Shown: in pieces, positions 6,392-8,396 of the stretch | Numbering within the stretch: the first letter of the stretch is position 1 | How the letters are laid out: each line of letters starts with the position of its first letter | The notes under the pieces: generated by a model | The model's input: the letters and a program-made list of their open reading frames with translations, nothing else | What the model was told of the DNA's origin: nothing | Databases searched by the model: none | Program-made: the position numbers and the translations under genes | From: an uncultured Burkholderiales bacterium | Lineage (GTDB): Bacteria > Pseudomonadota > Gammaproteobacteria > Burkholderiales > Burkholderiaceae_E | Direction: 5' to 3' | Length of the DNA: 8,396 nt | Assembly (NCBI GenBank): GCA_903923345.1 | Contig: CAIXXI010000022.1 | Location: forward strand, 1-8,396

Positions 6392-7510
6392 TCACCCCAG
6401 CGAGGCATAGCGCTCCAGATGATGGTCTGCATCGCCAAAGCGTTGCGCGATCATGGTCAGGCGTCGAAAGCTGTGCGAGACCTTCATCTCCTCGGTCATG
6501 CCCATGCCGCCGTGCAATTGCACCGACTCCTGGCTGACCTGCCGCGCTGCATCGGCAATCTTGACCTTGGCCGCCGAGACCGCACGCCGACGCGCTGTCT
6601 CATCACCGCCCTCATCGACCTTTGCAGCCGCCATGATCGCCATCGAACGGGCCTGCTCGCACACCACGTACATGTCGACCATGCGGTGCTGCAGCGCCTG
6701 GAACGATCCGATCGGCGCGCCGAACTGCTTGCGGGTCTTGAGGTATTCCAGCGTGGTGTCGTTGGCGAACTTCATCGCGCCGATCGCATCGGCACACAGC
6801 AGTGCGGTAGCGAAGTCGATGGCCTCATCGATCAGGGGCATCGCAGCGCCCTCGGCGCCGATCAGCGCATCAGCCGGCAGCTTCACCGCCTGGAATCGCA
6901 CATCGGCCGCTCGCTGGCCATCGACCGTTCGACAGGCATTGAGCGAGACACCGGTGGCCGTCCGATCAACCGCAAACAGCGAGGCACCCTTGGGCGTCGC
7001 CGCAGAAACGATCAATCGATCTGCGGCTGCGGCGCCGATCACGACAATCTTTTCGCCATCGAGCACCCAGCCGCCCGCGTCGCTGCGGGCCGTGGTGGCC
7101 TGCGGCTCGAGTTCATAACGGCGACCGCGCTCCAGGTAGGCAAACGCCAGACGCTGCGAGCCATCGATCACACCAGCCAGCAGCGCGCTGCGCTGCGGGG
7201 CAGAGCCGCCACGGGCCACCAGCCGCGCCGCCAGTCCGACGGTGTCCAGCAGCGGCTCGACCACCAGCGCTTCGCCGCAGGCTTCCATCGCCGCCATCAG
7301 ATCGACCGCGCCGCCGCCGAATCCGCCATCGGCCTCTGGCAAGGCCAGTGCAGTCAGGCCGAGGTTGGCAAAGGTCGACCAGACCGCTTCACTCAGCCCG
7401 GCTTCTGAGCGGATGATGGCCTTGCGCTGCTCGAAGCCGTATTCGTTTGCAAGGTACTTGCGCAGCGACTCTGCCAGTTGCTGCTGCTCTTCGGAGTATT
7501 CGAAATCCAT
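6392..7510 (-). CDS. Acyl-CoA dehydrogenase family protein, likely non-catalytic small subunit (PimD-like)
   Basis: This is a 372-residue acyl-CoA dehydrogenase homologue resembling the small subunit of pimeloyl-CoA-dehydrogenase-type two-gene enzymes. N-terminal helical domain: MDFEYSEEQQQLAESL, LGLTALALPEADGGFGGG (50-67), VVEPLL (83-88). The central beta domain has GGWVLDGEKIVVIG (146-159). The C-terminal helical domain has LKTRKQFGAPIGSFQALQHR (257-276) and QLHGGMGMTEEMKVSH (331-346). Where active enzymes have a (S/T)EPxxGSD FAD-contact loop, this one has FAYLERGRRYE (123-133). It lacks Glu at the helix-G position (AIDFATALL, 230-238) and at the C-terminal YEG position, where it reads MIAQRFGDAD (353-362). 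It therefore probably needs its neighbour for catalysis. Start 7510 is chosen over 7642 because AAAGG (7520-7524) precedes it, the family N-terminus begins here, and the longer form would overlap the upstream gene with unrelated sequence. It begins 16 bases after the partner's stop. Confidence 0.92.
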   Translation of the reverse strand: MDFEYSEEQQQLAESLRKYLANEYGFEQRKAIIRSEAGLSEAVWSTFANLGLTALALPEADGGFGGGAVDLMAAMEACGEALVVEPLLDTVGLAARLVARGGSAPQRSALLAGVIDGSQRLAFAYLERGRRYELEPQATTARSDAGGWVLDGEKIVVIGAAAADRLIVSAATPKGASLFAVDRTATGVSLNACRTVDGQRAADVRFQAVKLPADALIGAEGAAMPLIDEAIDFATALLCADAIGAMKFANDTTLEYLKTRKQFGAPIGSFQALQHRMVDMYVVCEQARSMAIMAAAKVDEGGDETARRRAVSAAKVKIADAARQVSQESVQLHGGMGMTEEMKVSHSFRRLTMIAQRFGDADHHLERYASLG

Positions 7511-7519
7511 TGGAGATGG

Positions 7520-7524
7520 CCTTT
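7520..7524 (-). promoter_or_regulatory. Ribosome binding site deciding the small-subunit start
   Basis: AAAGG on the minus strand, 9 bases before ATG 7510 and just past the upstream stop codon (7529-7527). It supports start 7510 rather than the upstream in-frame start at 7642, which lies inside the partner gene. Confidence 0.6.
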
Positions 7525-7526
7525 GG

Positions 7527-8396
7527 TCACAGACCGAGGGTCGCCTTGGCGATGATGTTGCGCTGAATCTCGTTGGATCCGGCGTAGATGGTCGTCTTGC
7601 GATAGTTGAAGTAGCGCGGCGACATGCGCGAGCGATAGGCATCGACGCTGCCGTCGTCCACGCCCATGAAGGGCTGCGCTTCCGGGCCCAGCGCCTGCAT
7701 CATCAGCTCGGTGATGCCTTGCTGGATCTCGCTCCCCTTGAGCTTGAGCATCGAGACATCCGCGCCGGGCGGCTGGCCGGTCTTGCGCATCTTGTCGAGA
7801 AATCGCATCGCGGTGAGTTCCAGCGCCTGCAGCTCGATCTCAACGCGGGTGAGCCGATCGCGAAAACGCGGGTCTTCGATCAGCGGCCTGCCCTGCTTCA
7901 TCTCACCAGCGGCCAGCTTGCGCAATGCCGCCAGTTCACGCTTGGAGGCGCCGACATTGCCTGAACCCATCCGCTCGTGCCCGAGCAGGTACTTGGCCAC
8001 CGTCCAGCCCTTGTTCTCCTCGTGCACCAGATTTTCGACCGGCACCTTCACGTCCTCGAAGAACACCTCATTCACTTCGTGGCCGCCATCCATGAGGATC
8101 AGCGGGCGCACGGTGATGCCCGGCGTTTTCATGTCGATCAGCAGGAAGCTGATGCCTTCCTGACGGATGCGCGCGTTCGGGTCGGTGCGCACCAGACAGA
8201 AGATCCAGTCACCGAAATGGCCGAGCGTCGTCCAGATTTTCTGGCCGTTGACCAGGTAGTGATCGCCGGTGCGCTCGGCACGGGTCTTGAGAGACGCCAG
8301 ATCCGACCCGGAGCCCGGCTCGGAATAGCCCTGCACCCAGAAGTCGTCGCCCTCCCGAATGCGAGGCAAAAAGCGGTTCTTCTGCTCGTCTGTTCC
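7527..8396 (-). CDS. Acyl-CoA dehydrogenase, likely catalytic large subunit (PimC-like), N-terminus outside window
   Basis: This FAD-dependent enzyme forms a trans-2,3 double bond in an acyl-CoA and passes electrons to electron-transfer flavoprotein. The C-terminal 289 residues are present and the frame is open to the right edge, starting at GTDEQKNRFLPRI. About 100-115 residues, including the true start, lie outside by comparison with the family. Fragment landmarks: WVQGYSEPGSGSDLASLKTRA (20-40) with the FAD-contact SEPGSGSD; VNGQKIWTT (49-57); EGISFLLIDMKTPGI (80-94); GGHEVNEVFFEDVKVP (104-119); ENKGWTVAKYLLGHERMG (127-144); and YAGSNEIQRNIIAK (271-284). The usual catalytic Glu of the YEG motif is Ala272, while Glu141 in GHERMG matches the helix-G base of isovaleryl- and long-chain-type enzymes. 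The sequence is closest to large subunits annotated as pimeloyl-CoA dehydrogenase, a name that need not give the true substrate. It is the upstream gene of a probable operon with the small subunit and the Bug protein. Confidence 0.95.
   Translation of the reverse strand, partial: GTDEQKNRFLPRIREGDDFWVQGYSEPGSGSDLASLKTRAERTGDHYLVNGQKIWTTLGHFGDWIFCLVRTDPNARIRQEGISFLLIDMKTPGITVRPLILMDGGHEVNEVFFEDVKVPVENLVHEENKGWTVAKYLLGHERMGSGNVGASKRELAALRKLAAGEMKQGRPLIEDPRFRDRLTRVEIELQALELTAMRFLDKMRKTGQPPGADVSMLKLKGSEIQQGITELMMQALGPEAQPFMGVDDGSVDAYRSRMSPRYFNYRKTTIYAGSNEIQRNIIAKATLGL

Noticed and set aside
6419..7408. Plus-strand open frame of 329 codons
   Set aside because: It is fully antisense to the small acyl-CoA dehydrogenase subunit, and its composition is that of a mirror frame with no family motif.
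7511..7642. N-terminal extension of the small dehydrogenase subunit to 7642
   Set aside because: The extra 44 residues are Arg/Ser/Pro rich, overlap the coding end of the partner gene and have no homology to the family; the ribosome site supports ATG 7510.

Overview
The window is high-GC DNA (about 60-65% by eye), densely packed with genes and with little intergenic space. Several features point to a betaproteobacterium, probably of the order Burkholderiales or a relative: a Bug/TctC-type periplasmic binding protein without transporter membrane subunits next to it, CaiB/BaiF CoA-transferase and acyl-CoA dehydrogenase genes, a DUF2272 lipoprotein, and a Tsr/Tar-like chemoreceptor. This placement is an inference from gene content; there is no rRNA or marker gene to confirm it.

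Left part (1-3062), general cell functions. A methyl-accepting chemotaxis protein on the minus strand runs off the left edge, cut just where the conserved signalling tip begins. Behind it, also on the minus strand, is a ten-helix EamA-type (DMT superfamily) transporter. Diverging from the transporter, on the plus strand, is a small DUF2272 lipoprotein.

Right part (3115-8396), a convergent acyl-CoA metabolism block. On the plus strand a class III (CaiB/BaiF) CoA-transferase overlaps by ATGA with an MDR-family reductase resembling mitochondrial-type 2-enoyl-CoA reductase (ETR1/MECR). Facing it on the minus strand are two adjacent acyl-CoA dehydrogenase genes, the upstream one lacking its N-terminus at the right edge, followed by a Bug-type solute-binding protein. 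The two arms meet with only 3 bases between their stop codons. A reasonable but unproven reading is one catabolic locus for an organic acid: capture by the Bug protein, CoA activation by CoA transfer, alpha-beta dehydrogenation by a heteromeric dehydrogenase, and a separate enoyl-CoA reduction step. The substrate cannot be told from sequence.

The most interesting detail is the asymmetry of the dehydrogenase pair. The larger-type subunit keeps the FAD-loop motif and a helix-G Glu-Arg but has Ala in the usual C-terminal catalytic Glu position. The second subunit lacks both Glu positions and the FAD-loop motif. This is what one expects of an obligate heteromeric enzyme with one active site per pair. 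I saw no mobile element, CRISPR array, tRNA, rRNA or clear defence system, and no intergenic stretch over about 120 bases. I see no convincing new type of system here.
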